Below are positions 56,323 through 64,000 of a stretch of DNA of 64,000 nt, piece after piece (positions within the stretch are counted from its first letter, which is position 1; each line of letters opens with the position of its first letter). The DNA lies in the NCBI RefSeq assembly GCF_014211915.1, contig NZ_CP060039.1, forward strand, positions 124,001-188,000. The letters run 5' to 3'. This stretch comes from Burkholderia cenocepacia (GTDB lineage: Bacteria > Pseudomonadota > Gammaproteobacteria > Burkholderiales > Burkholderiaceae). The notes under the pieces are model-generated. The model had not been told where the DNA came from. It saw only the letters and a program-made list of their open reading frames with translations, and did not search any database. A program made the position numbers and the translations under genes.

Positions 56323-57897
56323 TCAAGCCGCCGGGCCGATCTCGACACGCCGGGCTTCCTTCGCGTCAGCCCCGCCCGTGATCGTTTCCGGCTTTTTGAG
56401 AATAATGTGGTCTTCCGCCACGCCTGCTGCCTTCAGCGCATCGCGCACGGCCTGCGCGCGATGCTTCGCCAGTTCGGCGTTCGCGTCGGCCGAGCCCGTC
56501 TTGTCGGTGAAGCCCGACAGCGCGAGCTTCGCGTCCGGATGTGCCTTCGCATAGTCGGCCGCGGCGGCGATCGCCGCCTTCGCGTCGGCCGGCAGCACGC
56601 TCTTGCCCGTCTCGAAGTAGATCGTCGACAGCGCGGCCGATGCCGCTGCCGCCGGCTGCTCGGCGCCCGACGCGGCTTGCGCCGGTGCCGAAGCCGCTTC
56701 TGCCGGGGCCGCTGCCGTTGCCGCGCCCGCCGTGTCTTCCGGCAGCTTGCCGTTGCGTGCGTCAGCCACTTGCTTCGGCTGCAGCAGGTCGTTCTTGTGG
56801 TTGCCCCACGAGTTGCGTTCGTACGTGACGACCGAAGCGATGTCGAGGTCCGACAGCGACGCCCACGACGGCATCGCGCCCTTGCCGTGCAGCACGCGCT
56901 CGACGTGCGCGGCGATCGGGCCGTTCACGATCGGGCTGCCGTCCATCGCCGGGAACGCGCCGAGGCCCTTGCCGTTCACCTGGTGGCAGGCCGCGCAGTT
57001 CGCCTTGTAGACTTCCTCGCCGTGCGCGACGAGTTCGGCCATCGTGTAGACCTTGTTCGGGTCGACCGCCGCGCTGGCCAGCTTCGCCTTCTGCGCGGTG
57101 ACCCACTTCGCGTAGTCGTCGTCCGACAGGACTTCGACGACGACCGGCATGTACGCATGCTCCTTGCCGCACAACTCGGTACAGAAACCGCGGAACGTGC
57201 CGACCTTGTCGGCCTTGAACCACGTGTCGCGCACGAAGCCGGGAATCGCATCCTGCTTCACGCCGAACGCGGGCACGTACCACGAGTGGACGACGTCGTT
57301 CGCGGTCGTGATGATGCGAATCTTCTTGTTGACCGGCACGACGAGCGGGTTGTCGACTTCCTGCAGATAGGTGTCGGTGATCGGCTTCTTGCCCATCACT
57401 TCGTCGCGCGGGGTGGTCAGCGTCGACAGGAAGCCGATGCCCTCGCCCGGGCCCTTCACGTAGTCGTAGCCCCACTTCCACTGGTAACCGGTGACCTTGA
57501 TCGTGAGATCGGCGTTCGTCGTGTCCTTCATCGCGACGACGGCCTTCGTCGCCGGCAGCGCCATCAGCACGACGATCACGAACGGCACGATCGTCCAGAT
57601 GATCTCGACGGTCGTGCTTTCATGGAAATTGGCGGCCTTGTGGCCCTTGGATTTGCGGTGCGCAAAGATCGAATAGAACATCACGCCGAACACGCCGACG
57701 AAGATCACCGTACACAGGATCAGCATCATCGTGTGGAGATCGTAGAGCTCCTCGGCGATCTTCGTGACAGGCGGCTGAAAGTTGATCTCGTTGACACGGG
57801 GGCCGCCCGGGCTATCACCGACCGCCAGGGCCGCACCGGCAAAGAGCAATCCGCTGCATGCCAGCACGCCCGTGAGGGCTCGCTTGATTGTTTTCAT
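56323..57897 (-). CDS. ctaC: Cytochrome c oxidase subunit II fused to cytochrome c and an OmpA-like domain
   Basis: 524 residues, about twice a normal subunit II. Order: signal peptide (MKTIKRALTGVLACSG); two membrane helices; the CuA cupredoxin domain with ligands in DVVHSWYVPAFG and CTELCGKEHAYMP; a cytochrome c domain with heme motif CAACH in NCAACHQVNGKG; an Ala/Pro-rich linker; and an OmpA/MotB-like domain (about 425-524) with IYFETGKSVLP, the Asp of GFTDKTG and Arg of LAKHRAQAV that bind peptidoglycan in OmpA. The fused cytochrome c makes this a caa3-like oxidase, and the last domain may tether it to the cell wall. Start at ATG 57897, AAGGA six bases upstream. Confidence 0.93.
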   Translation of the reverse strand: MKTIKRALTGVLACSGLLFAGAALAVGDSPGGPRVNEINFQPPVTKIAEELYDLHTMMLILCTVIFVGVFGVMFYSIFAHRKSKGHKAANFHESTTVEIIWTIVPFVIVVLMALPATKAVVAMKDTTNADLTIKVTGYQWKWGYDYVKGPGEGIGFLSTLTTPRDEVMGKKPITDTYLQEVDNPLVVPVNKKIRIITTANDVVHSWYVPAFGVKQDAIPGFVRDTWFKADKVGTFRGFCTELCGKEHAYMPVVVEVLSDDDYAKWVTAQKAKLASAAVDPNKVYTMAELVAHGEEVYKANCAACHQVNGKGLGAFPAMDGSPIVNGPIAAHVERVLHGKGAMPSWASLSDLDIASVVTYERNSWGNHKNDLLQPKQVADARNGKLPEDTAGAATAAAPAEAASAPAQAASGAEQPAAAASAALSTIYFETGKSVLPADAKAAIAAAADYAKAHPDAKLALSGFTDKTGSADANAELAKHRAQAVRDALKAAGVAEDHIILKKPETITGGADAKEARRVEIGPAA

Positions 57898-57977
57898 AGC
57901 ATCCTTACCCAAAATTTCCATTCAAACCCTCCCCCGTCGCAAGCCACCAGCCTCGTCCGGCCAATGACCGCGCCTCG

Positions 57978-58463
57978 TCAGCCGCAGCGCCTGAGCGACA
58001 CGCGCAGCTCGTCGGCGAACTGCGCACGCTTGTACTGCGCGAGATGCTGCCCGATTACGACGGTCTGCCCGCGCGATACCAGCCGAATCGGATCGCGTGG
58101 CGTCGCACCCGGCTCGACCCGCACCCAGCGCGGGTTGAATTCGATCTGCGTGAGCCGCTCCGCATCCATCCGCTCGATCACGAGCCGGTGCGGAAACAGC
58201 CTGATGCGCTCGTAATCGACCGCGTGGCGAGCATAGATCGCAAATGCGACACCCACCGCCAGCAACTCGATTCCGGTAAAGGGCATGACGAGCCAGACCC
58301 CTCTCCACAACAGCAACGCCGCGATCGCCAGCGAGAAGCCCGCCAGCGACGCGTAAAACAGCACGAACTGGCGTGGCGACACCGAACAGTTGCGTTTCAT
58401 GAGCCAGTCTTCGAGGACCGGTTCGCTGTCCGCCGTCTCCGCCAAAACCCTCGCTACTTCCAT
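57978..58463 (-). CDS. DUF2244 membrane protein heading the cox operon
   Basis: 161 residues with two membrane helices (QFVLFYASLAGFSLAIAALLL and MPFTGIELLAVGVAFAIYA) after the family motif WLMKRNCSVSPRQ, then a soluble domain with RIRLFPHRLVIER and EFNPRWVRV. This is the DUF2244 family, often encoded directly before ctaC; its role is unknown. Start at ATG 58463 with GAGG five bases upstream; the frame remains open further but without support. It precedes ctaC by 80 bases. Confidence 0.88.
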   Translation of the reverse strand: MEVARVLAETADSEPVLEDWLMKRNCSVSPRQFVLFYASLAGFSLAIAALLLWRGVWLVMPFTGIELLAVGVAFAIYARHAVDYERIRLFPHRLVIERMDAERLTQIEFNPRWVRVEPGATPRDPIRLVSRGQTVVIGQHLAQYKRAQFADELRVSLRRCG

Positions 58464-58551
58464 CGCCGCCTCACGCGAATGGCATGCGATGCATGCCTGC
58501 ATCGGACTCGTCGCCCCGTATTGCGGGGACCCCGGGACGACAAGCTGACGC

Positions 58552-58580
58552 ATTATAGGCGGGTTCAATGGCATCCACAA
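58552..58580 (-). promoter_or_regulatory. Sigma-70 promoter of the cox operon
   Basis: On the minus strand TTGTGG (complement of 58575-58580), a 17-base spacer and a perfect TATAAT (complement of 58552-58557). It lies about 90 bases before the DUF2244 start and would drive the whole aa3 oxidase operon. Confidence 0.75.
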
Positions 58581-58697
58581 GCAAGCGCCTATCGCCCGCC
58601 AAGCCAAGCGCGACAAGCTTTCCGGCCGTTTTGGCCGCCAATTCGACCCCGCTTTGCGCCGCTAATTTCAGACATAACAAAACCCCTCTTTACCGCT

Positions 58698-59663
58698 TTA
58701 CCGATTCTTCGGACGCCCCTTGCCGATGTCCTCGATGCGCACGATGCCGTGCCCTTCGGCGGTCGTGCGCGGCACGGCCTTCCACGCGTGGCCGTAGATC
58801 ACCTCGAACGTCAGCGGAATCGTGCCGTCCTCGCGCCGGCGCGCGTCCAGCGCGTCGCCGAGCGCCACGCGAAAGCGCCGCGTCGCGTGTTGCGGCGTCA
58901 CCCGCTCGAACGGATAGGCGCCCCAGCGGCGCACGTCGGCCAGCAGGGAATCGGGGGACTTGTAGGTGACGGTCAGCACTTCCTGGTCCATCACGGGAAT
59001 CTCGAAGCCGCTCTCGACCAGCATGTCGCCGAGGTCGTGCATGTCGACGAAATCGATCACGCGCACGGCGGGCGGGGCGATGCCGAGCGCCGCTTCGGCG
59101 TCCGCGCAGGCCGCGCGCAGTTCGCGCAGCGTGTCGGGGCCGAGCGTGCTGAACATCAGCAGCCCGTTCACGCGCAGCACGCGCTGCCATTCGGGGAAGA
59201 CGGTATCGGGACGCGAATGCCAGTGAAGCGCGAGATTCGACCAGATCAGGTCGAACGCGCCGCCCGGGAACGGCAGCGCGGCAAAGTCGGCCTGCGCGAC
59301 GCGCGGGCCGCGCTGGCCCAGCGCCCGGCCGAGCGACGCCGGCAGCCAGCGGCGCCAGGTGGTCTGCTCGACTTCCCGCTGACCGGCCCGCGCGAGCATC
59401 GCGCCGGACAGGTCCACGCCGAACACCGGCGCTTCCGGAAAGCGCGCGCGCAGCGCCGGCAGGTCGTCGCCCGGGCCGCAGCCCGCATCGAGCACGGCCG
59501 CGGGACTCACCTTGATGTATTCGAGGCGCTCGTTCATCCGCTGCGCGATCTCGCGCGGCAGGAACGCAACCGCATCGAACGTGGCGGCACGGCGATCGAA
59601 GATCCGCCGCAGGCGCCTGGTGTCATTGGCCGGACGGCCGGTTGAAGTCGAAGCTGGGGACAT
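58698..59663 (-). CDS. bioC: Malonyl-ACP O-methyltransferase BioC (SAM methyltransferase)
   Basis: 321 residues. A class I SAM-dependent methyltransferase: SAM motif I VLDAGCGPGDDLP, post I VFGVDLSGAML, motif II FDLIWSNLALHW and RVLRVNGLLMFST. The N-terminal RRIFDRRAATFDAVAFLPREIAQRM matches the BioC pattern of starting biotin synthesis by methylating malonyl-ACP. Other biotin genes are not adjacent, so the substrate is inferred from similarity. Start at ATG 59663 (MSPASTSTGRP). It diverges from comF. Confidence 0.75.
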   Translation of the reverse strand: MSPASTSTGRPANDTRRLRRIFDRRAATFDAVAFLPREIAQRMNERLEYIKVSPAAVLDAGCGPGDDLPALRARFPEAPVFGVDLSGAMLARAGQREVEQTTWRRWLPASLGRALGQRGPRVAQADFAALPFPGGAFDLIWSNLALHWHSRPDTVFPEWQRVLRVNGLLMFSTLGPDTLRELRAACADAEAALGIAPPAVRVIDFVDMHDLGDMLVESGFEIPVMDQEVLTVTYKSPDSLLADVRRWGAYPFERVTPQHATRRFRVALGDALDARRREDGTIPLTFEVIYGHAWKAVPRTTAEGHGIVRIEDIGKGRPKNR

Positions 59664-59744
59664 GTCGGGCACACTGGCGAAGAGCCCGAAGTATACTCGC
59701 TCGCCTCGCAAGCTTCATTGAGGCGGCGTGCCAGGAGTGTTGCG

Positions 59745-60542
59745 ATGGTCCGCGGTTCCGCCGAGCGCACGTTGCGCGTCGTTTTGTCGCAGGTTCGAAC
59801 GCTGGCCGTGCGCGTCGCCGCGGTCATGTTGCCGAATCGCTGCGCGTTGTGCGGCAATTTGTCACACGCCGTGATTTGCGGCGCCTGCGATGCCGCGTAC
59901 TGGAATGAAGCGCAGCTGCGCTGCGAGGTCTGCGCGCTGCCGCTCGGTGTCGGGCACGCGCGGTCACGCGGTGGCAGTCGCAGCGGCACCGCCCGCGCGG
60001 CCGCATACCGGTGCGAAACGTGCCGCACCGCGCCGCCGCCGTTCGACGCGACGCTCGCGCTTGCCGATTACCGCGCGCCGCTCGACGGGCTCGCGCGCGG
60101 CCTGAAGTTTCACGCACGGCTCGCGCTCGGTGGTGAATTCGCAGCCCGGCTCGCACGGCTGGTCGACGATACGCGCGACGCGGGGGGCTTCGACCTCGTC
60201 GCGCCGGTGCCGCTGTCGCACCGGCGGCTCGTCGCGCGCGGCTACAACCAGGCGTGGGCGATCGCGCGTCCGCTCGCGCGCCGGCTCGGCGTGCCAGCGG
60301 AGGCAGCCTTGCTCACGCGCGTCGCCGACACCGCGCCGCAGTCGCGGCTCGACCGGCACGCACGACGCGACAACGTGATGGCGGCTTTCGCGGTGGCAGG
60401 CGGCGTCGCCGGCCGCCACATCGCGCTCGTCGACGACGTGATGACGTCCGGCGCGACGCTCGCGGCGGCCGCGCAGGCGCTGAAGGCGGCGGGCGCCGCG
60501 CGCGTGACGAATCTGGTTGCGCTGCGCACCGCCAAGGATTAA
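59745..60542 (+). CDS. comF: ComF family phosphoribosyltransferase-like protein
   Basis: 265 residues. ComF proteins join an N-terminal zinc-finger-like region (cysteines in NRCALCGNL, ICGACDAAYW, RCEVCALP and RCETCRT) to a C-terminal phosphoribosyltransferase domain with the PRPP-binding motif IALVDDVMTSGATLAAA. They are linked to DNA uptake in naturally competent bacteria and otherwise have an uncertain role. Start at ATG 59745 with AGGAG seven bases before; the frame is open from a TTG at 59718. It is followed by trmL. Confidence 0.9.
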   Translation: MVRGSAERTLRVVLSQVRTLAVRVAAVMLPNRCALCGNLSHAVICGACDAAYWNEAQLRCEVCALPLGVGHARSRGGSRSGTARAAAYRCETCRTAPPPFDATLALADYRAPLDGLARGLKFHARLALGGEFAARLARLVDDTRDAGGFDLVAPVPLSHRRLVARGYNQAWAIARPLARRLGVPAEAALLTRVADTAPQSRLDRHARRDNVMAAFAVAGGVAGRHIALVDDVMTSGATLAAAAQALKAAGAARVTNLVALRTAKD

Positions 60543-60641
60543 TTAGATAGAGAGGCCGGCCGCCCGCATGCGGCCGTCACGAACCGGCCAGCCGGATACA
60601 CGCGCGTTGCGCCGCTCCGGCCGCCCCAGCCAAACCGAAAC

Positions 60642-61112
60642 ATGTTCAACGTCGTCCTCGTCGCCCCCGAAATTCCGCCGAACACCGGCAACGTGATCCG
60701 CCTGTGTGCGAACACCGGCGCGCATCTGCACCTGATCGAGCCGCTCGGCTTTCCGCTCGACGACGCGCGGATGCGCCGCGCCGGCCTCGACTATCACGAG
60801 TATGCGCAGATGCGCGTGCACCGCGACTGGGACGCGTTCGTCGCCGCCGAAACGCCCGATCCCGCGCGGATGTTCGCGTTCACGACGCGCGGCTCGGGCC
60901 GCTTCCACGATCATGCGTTCCTGCCCGGCGACTGGTTCGTGTTCGGCTCGGAAACGCGCGGCCTGCCGGCCGAGCTGCTCGAACGCTTCCCGAACGAGCA
61001 GCGCGTGCGCCTGCCGATGCGGCCGGACAACCGCAGCCTGAACCTGTCGAACACGGTCGCGGTGGTCGTGTTCGAGGCGTGGCGCCAGGCCGGCTTCGAA
61101 GGCGGCGCCTGA
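60642..61112 (+). CDS. trmL: tRNA (cytidine(34)-2'-O)-methyltransferase TrmL
   Basis: 156 residues, minimal SPOUT methyltransferase length. TrmL methylates the ribose of the wobble base in certain leucine tRNAs. Family marks: VLVAPEIPPNTGNVIRLCANTG at the N-terminus, FGSETRGLP, and the C-terminal knot RLPMRPDNRSLNLSNTVAV, which binds SAM. Start at ATG 60642. It follows comF by 100 bases and converges with the macrodomain gene. Confidence 0.94.
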   Translation: MFNVVLVAPEIPPNTGNVIRLCANTGAHLHLIEPLGFPLDDARMRRAGLDYHEYAQMRVHRDWDAFVAAETPDPARMFAFTTRGSGRFHDHAFLPGDWFVFGSETRGLPAELLERFPNEQRVRLPMRPDNRSLNLSNTVAVVVFEAWRQAGFEGGA

Positions 61113-61143
61113 CACGCGCCGGGCGTAGCCCGCGGCGAAGGCG

Positions 61144-61668
61144 TCAGGTTCGTGCGAGCCGCGCGCGGTACAGGTCGTAGATGTCGGGGGAAAAGCACGC
61201 GAACACCACGCGTGCGAGGTTCGGCGCCTGCGCGAGCATCTCGACGACGGTGCCGACCGCGATGTCGACGGCGGCTTCGGCCGGATAGCGGTAGACGCCG
61301 CAACTGATCGCCGGGAACGCGATCGACGTCGCGGCAACCTCCTCGGCCAGCTCGATCGCGCGCCGGTAGCACGACGCGAGCAGCTCGGCCTCGCCGCGCG
61401 CGCCGCCGTACCAGACCGGCCCGACCGCGTGGATCACGTAGCGCGCCGGCAACCCGTGGCCGCGCGTGAGCTTCGCGTCGCCGGTGTCGCACCCGCCGAG
61501 CGTGCGGCATTCGGCGAGCAGGCCGGGGCCGGCCGCGCGGTGAATCGCGCCGTCGACGCCGCCCCCGCCAAGCAGCGAACCGTTCGCGGCGTTGACGATC
61601 GCATCGACATCGAGCGTCGTGATGTCGACGACCTGCGCATCGAGCGTGGTGGAATGGATCTGCAGCAT
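61144..61668 (-). CDS. Macrodomain protein (O-acetyl-ADP-ribose deacetylase type)
   Basis: 174 residues, a single MacroD/YmdB-type macrodomain. It has the ADP-ribose pocket motifs [22 protein letters not shown] and [11 protein letters not shown]. Such enzymes hydrolyse O-acetyl-ADP-ribose or remove ADP-ribose from acidic residues. Start at ATG 61668 with GAGG five bases upstream. It lies downstream of gpsA on the same strand with a 92-base gap; no toxin-antitoxin or sirtuin partner is adjacent. Confidence 0.9.
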   Translation of the reverse strand: MLQIHSTTLDAQVVDITTLDVDAIVNAANGSLLGGGGVDGAIHRAAGPGLLAECRTLGGCDTGDAKLTRGHGLPARYVIHAVGPVWYGGARGEAELLASCYRRAIELAEEVAATSIAFPAISCGVYRYPAEAAVDIAVGTVVEMLAQAPNLARVVFACFSPDIYDLYRARLART

Positions 61669-61760
61669 GACAACCTCGCGAACCGCCGAAGACCGTTCAA
61701 GCGTAGTCCGCTTTGGCGCCGCGCGCCCGGCGCGACCGTGCCGGGCGAACCCGGCCCGTG

Positions 61761-62759
61761 CTACTCGGCGCGTGCGTCGCGGCGCAGCAGGCCGCTGACG
61801 GCGTCGCGCGGTGCGATGCCATCGAACAGCACGCCGCACACGGCTTGCGTGATCGGCATGTCGATCGATTGCGCGCGCGCGAGCGCCAGCACGGCCTGCG
61901 CGCAGCGCACGCCTTCGGCCACGTGGCCGAGCGCGCCGAGGATGTCGTTCAGCGTGCGGCCGGCCGCCAGTTGCAGCCCGACCGTGCGATTGCGCGACAG
62001 GTCGCCCGTCGCGGTGAGGATCAGGTCGCCGAGGCCCGTGAGGCCCGTGAAGGTTTCCGCGCGGCCGCCGAGCGCCACGCCGAGCCGCGACATTTCGGCG
62101 AGGCCGCGCGTGATCAGCGCGGCACGCGCGTTCAGCCCGAGGCCGAGGCCGTCGGAAATGCCGGTCGCGATCGCCAGCACGTTCTTCACCGCGCCGCCGA
62201 CCTCGACGCCGACCACGTCGTCGCCCGTATAGATCCGCATCGCGCCGTGGTGGAACGCGGCGAGCGTGCGCTCGCGGCATTCGGCCGACACGCTGGCCAC
62301 CGTCAACGCGACGGGCAGCGACTGTCCGACCTCGCGCGCGAAGCTCGGGCCCGACAGCACGCCGTTGCTCTGCTGTTCGGGCAGTTCGGCCACGATCACC
62401 TGATGCGGCAGCAGATGCGTGTCGGCCTCGAAGCCCTTGCAGACCCAGACGACGTGCGCAGGCACGCAGCCGGCGTCACGCATCGCGTGACACAGCGTGC
62501 GCAGCCCGGCCACCGGCGCGGCGATCACGCACAGCGCATCGTCCGCGGCGCCATGCGCGAGCGCGGCGCCGAGATCGGCGTCGTAGCGCAGCGCGTCAGG
62601 CAGCGCGATGCCGTCCAGATAGCGGGAATTTTCGTGCCGGGCCTGCAGCCCGGCAATGAGCGCGGCGTCGCGCGCCCACAGAAGCGTATCGTGCCGCGCG
62701 GCCAGATGGCCCGCGAGCGCGGTGCCCCAGGCACCGGCGCCGAGAACGGCTACTTTCAT
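61761..62759 (-). CDS. gpsA: Glycerol-3-phosphate dehydrogenase [NAD(P)+]
   Basis: 332 residues. GpsA reduces dihydroxyacetone phosphate to sn-glycerol-3-phosphate for phospholipid synthesis. The N-terminal Rossmann motif [14 protein letters not shown], the substrate-binding SGPSFAREV, the catalytic lysine region [13 protein letters not shown] and the C-terminal [22 protein letters not shown] are all present. Start at ATG 62759, 26 bases after secB. The yibN-grxC-secB-gpsA order is conserved with E. coli and suggests one operon. Confidence 0.96.
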   Translation of the reverse strand: MKVAVLGAGAWGTALAGHLAARHDTLLWARDAALIAGLQARHENSRYLDGIALPDALRYDADLGAALAHGAADDALCVIAAPVAGLRTLCHAMRDAGCVPAHVVWVCKGFEADTHLLPHQVIVAELPEQQSNGVLSGPSFAREVGQSLPVALTVASVSAECRERTLAAFHHGAMRIYTGDDVVGVEVGGAVKNVLAIATGISDGLGLGLNARAALITRGLAEMSRLGVALGGRAETFTGLTGLGDLILTATGDLSRNRTVGLQLAAGRTLNDILGALGHVAEGVRCAQAVLALARAQSIDMPITQAVCGVLFDGIAPRDAVSGLLRRDARAE

Positions 62760-62785
62760 ACCCAGCACCGGTCCGGAGTGAAACG

Positions 62786-63280
62786 TCAGTTCAGCGTCGT
62801 GCCATTCGGCGCGCCGTTCGGTGCGCCTGCTGCGGCGCCGGCTTGCTGCTGAAGCTGCGCGAGACGCTGCTCGTACAGCGCCTGGAAGTTGATTTCCGCA
62901 AGGTGGATCGGCGGGAAGCCGGCGCGCGTGATCGCGTCGGCGATGTTCGAGCGCAGGTACGGGAACAGGATCGTCGGGCATGCGATGCCGACGAGCGGGT
63001 CGAGCTGTTCGTCCGGAATGTTGCGGATGTCGAAAATGCCGGCCTGCTTCGCTTCGATCAGGAATGCGACCTTGTCCTTCACCTTCGCGGTGACGGTACC
63101 CGACACGACGACTTCGAACACGCTTTCCGCGAGACGGTCGGCCTTGACGTCGACTTCGACTTCAACCGACGGCATGTCCTGCTCGAGGAAGATCGCCGGC
63201 GAATTCGGCTGCTCGAGCGACATATCCTTCAGGTAGACGCGCTGGATGTTGAAGAACGGTTGGTTTTCGACGTCGGACAT
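62786..63280 (-). CDS. secB: Protein-export chaperone SecB
   Basis: 164 residues. SecB keeps preproteins unfolded and delivers them to SecA. The family pattern is clear: [22 protein letters not shown] near the N-terminus, [14 protein letters not shown], and [28 protein letters not shown] before an alanine/glutamine-rich tail. Start at ATG 63280. It sits between grxC and gpsA on the same strand, about 107 bases after grxC. Confidence 0.97.
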   Translation of the reverse strand: MSDVENQPFFNIQRVYLKDMSLEQPNSPAIFLEQDMPSVEVEVDVKADRLAESVFEVVVSGTVTAKVKDKVAFLIEAKQAGIFDIRNIPDEQLDPLVGIACPTILFPYLRSNIADAITRAGFPPIHLAEINFQALYEQRLAQLQQQAGAAAGAPNGAPNGTTLN

Positions 63281-63387
63281 GGTGTTTCCCTAAAAGTGGT
63301 GACGGGGCGGCCCGGCTGTTCGCCGGCCGCCACGGATGAATCCTGCGCGCCCGACCCGCGGCGCGGCCGGCGGCCATTCTGCCCTAA

Positions 63388-63648
63388 TCAGGCCGCTTGC
63401 AGAAGCGGCACGAGGCCGCCTTCGCGGTCGAGCTTCGACAGATCGTCGTAGCCGCCGACGTGCGTGTCGCCGATATAGATCTGCGGCACCGTGCGGCGCC
63501 CCGTGCGCGTCATCATTTCCTCGCGGCGGGCCGGATCGCGATCGATCAGCACCTTTTCGATCTGCTCGACGCCGCGCAGCTTCAGCAGGCGCTCGGCCTG
63601 CATGCAATACGGACACACCTGCGTGCTGTACATCAAAACCTTGTTCAC
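63388..63648 (-). CDS. grxC: Glutaredoxin 3
   Basis: 86 residues, the small GrxC type. The active site is CPYC in STQVCPYCMQAERLL, and the cis-proline and glutathione-binding residues are in RRTVPQIYIGDTHVGGYDDL. It reduces disulfides and glutathione mixed disulfides. The start is GTG 63648, overlapping the upstream rhodanese stop as GTGA and preceded by AGGAG seven bases away, so translation is coupled. Confidence 0.95.
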   Translation of the reverse strand: MNKVLMYSTQVCPYCMQAERLLKLRGVEQIEKVLIDRDPARREEMMTRTGRRTVPQIYIGDTHVGGYDDLSKLDREGGLVPLLQAA

Positions 63649-64000
63649 TTCGCCACTCCTTGTTTGACGACCGGCATCCCGGCCTGCTGCCAGGCGGCCA
63701 CGCCGCCTTCGAGCACGTGCACCTCGGCGTAGCCCGCCGCCTCGACCTCGCGTGCCGCCTTCTGCGACTGCTGGCCATTCTGGCAGACGAGCAGCACCGG
63801 GGTGCTCTTGTTCTTCGCGACCTGCGCAATTTTCGCGCCGATCTCGCCCGCCGCGACCTGGCGCGCCGACGGCAGGTGGCCGGCGGCGAAATCGGAGGCG
63901 GCACGCAGGTCGATCACGACCGCGTTGCGGCGATTGATGAGCTGCGTCGCTTCCGCAGCCGACAGCCCGCCGCGGCCGCGGCGCAGGGCCGGCCATGCCA
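63645..64000 (-). CDS. Rhodanese-like protein (YibN type), N-terminus outside window
   Basis: About 117 residues are visible, reading in from the window edge (AWPALRRGRGGLSAAEATQL) through VVIDLRAASDFAAGHLP. The rhodanese catalytic cysteine is in LLVCQNGQQS, and GGVAAWQQAGMPV ends the domain. YibN-type proteins carry one N-terminal membrane helix, of which only the last residues would be inside the window, so the true start is beyond position 64000. It precedes grxC with a four-base overlap. Confidence 0.9.
   Translation of the reverse strand, partial: AWPALRRGRGGLSAAEATQLINRRNAVVIDLRAASDFAAGHLPSARQVAAGEIGAKIAQVAKNKSTPVLLVCQNGQQSQKAAREVEAAGYAEVHVLEGGVAAWQQAGMPVVKQGVAK

Overview
The window looks like a core stretch of the main chromosome of a Burkholderia species, most likely the B. 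cepacia complex. The evidence is a very GC-rich sequence (about two thirds G+C by eye), strong G/C third-position codon bias, and gene orders typical of that genus: hprK-rapZ; lolB-ispE-tRNA-Gln-prs-rplY-pth; yibN-grxC-secB-gpsA; the coxBAC/ctaG block; and imuA-imuB-dnaE2. I see no prophage, insertion sequence, integrase, CRISPR array or rRNA operon. The species call is an inference from gene content and order.

Left part (1-19.8 kb), housekeeping: the end of hprK, rapZ, a Lon-domain protein, the DNA repair pair mutY and mutM, a TPR protein with lolB and ispE, tRNA-Gln(UUG), prs, rplY, pth, hisC, a ferredoxin, coaD, rsmD, ftsY, maiA, a ybiB-type gene and leuA. leuA has a long leader that encodes a 24-residue peptide with four CTA leucine codons and stem-loops, a likely attenuator. 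Then come an NTF2-like protein and a PagL-type lipid A deacylase.

Middle (20-35.4 kb): rpoH with a perfect CIRCE element (HrcA operator) upstream; a cytochrome bd operon (cydP-cydA-cydB-cydX) with a perfect FNR/ANR-type palindrome and a spaced direct repeat in its control region; and a chitin/N-acetylglucosamine utilisation locus. That locus has a secreted GH20 hexosaminidase facing an operon of nagR, nagA, a SIS-domain deaminase, an EIIA-HPr-EI fusion and the GlcNAc permease nagE. Hexosaminidase would release GlcNAc, the PTS would import and phosphorylate it, NagA would deacetylate it and the SIS protein would deaminate it. A perfect inverted repeat overlaps the nagR promoter, and related half-sites sit at the hexosaminidase promoter.

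Right part (35.6-64 kb): the SOS mutasome imuA-imuB-dnaE2 behind a LexA box; an ABC uptake system of unknown substrate; a solo MetQ; a chemoreceptor; the cytochrome aa3 oxidase genes with their assembly factors (SCO, a second SCO-like protein, ctaA, ctaB, SURF1, ctaG); then bioC, comF, trmL, a macrodomain protein, gpsA, secB, grxC and a rhodanese cut by the window end.

Three genes (hexosaminidase, nagE, imuB) are each broken by one single-base indel in a short G/C run. In each case restoring one base gives a whole number of codons and a full family-length protein. These are either sequencing errors or recent inactivating mutations, and the sequence alone cannot tell which.
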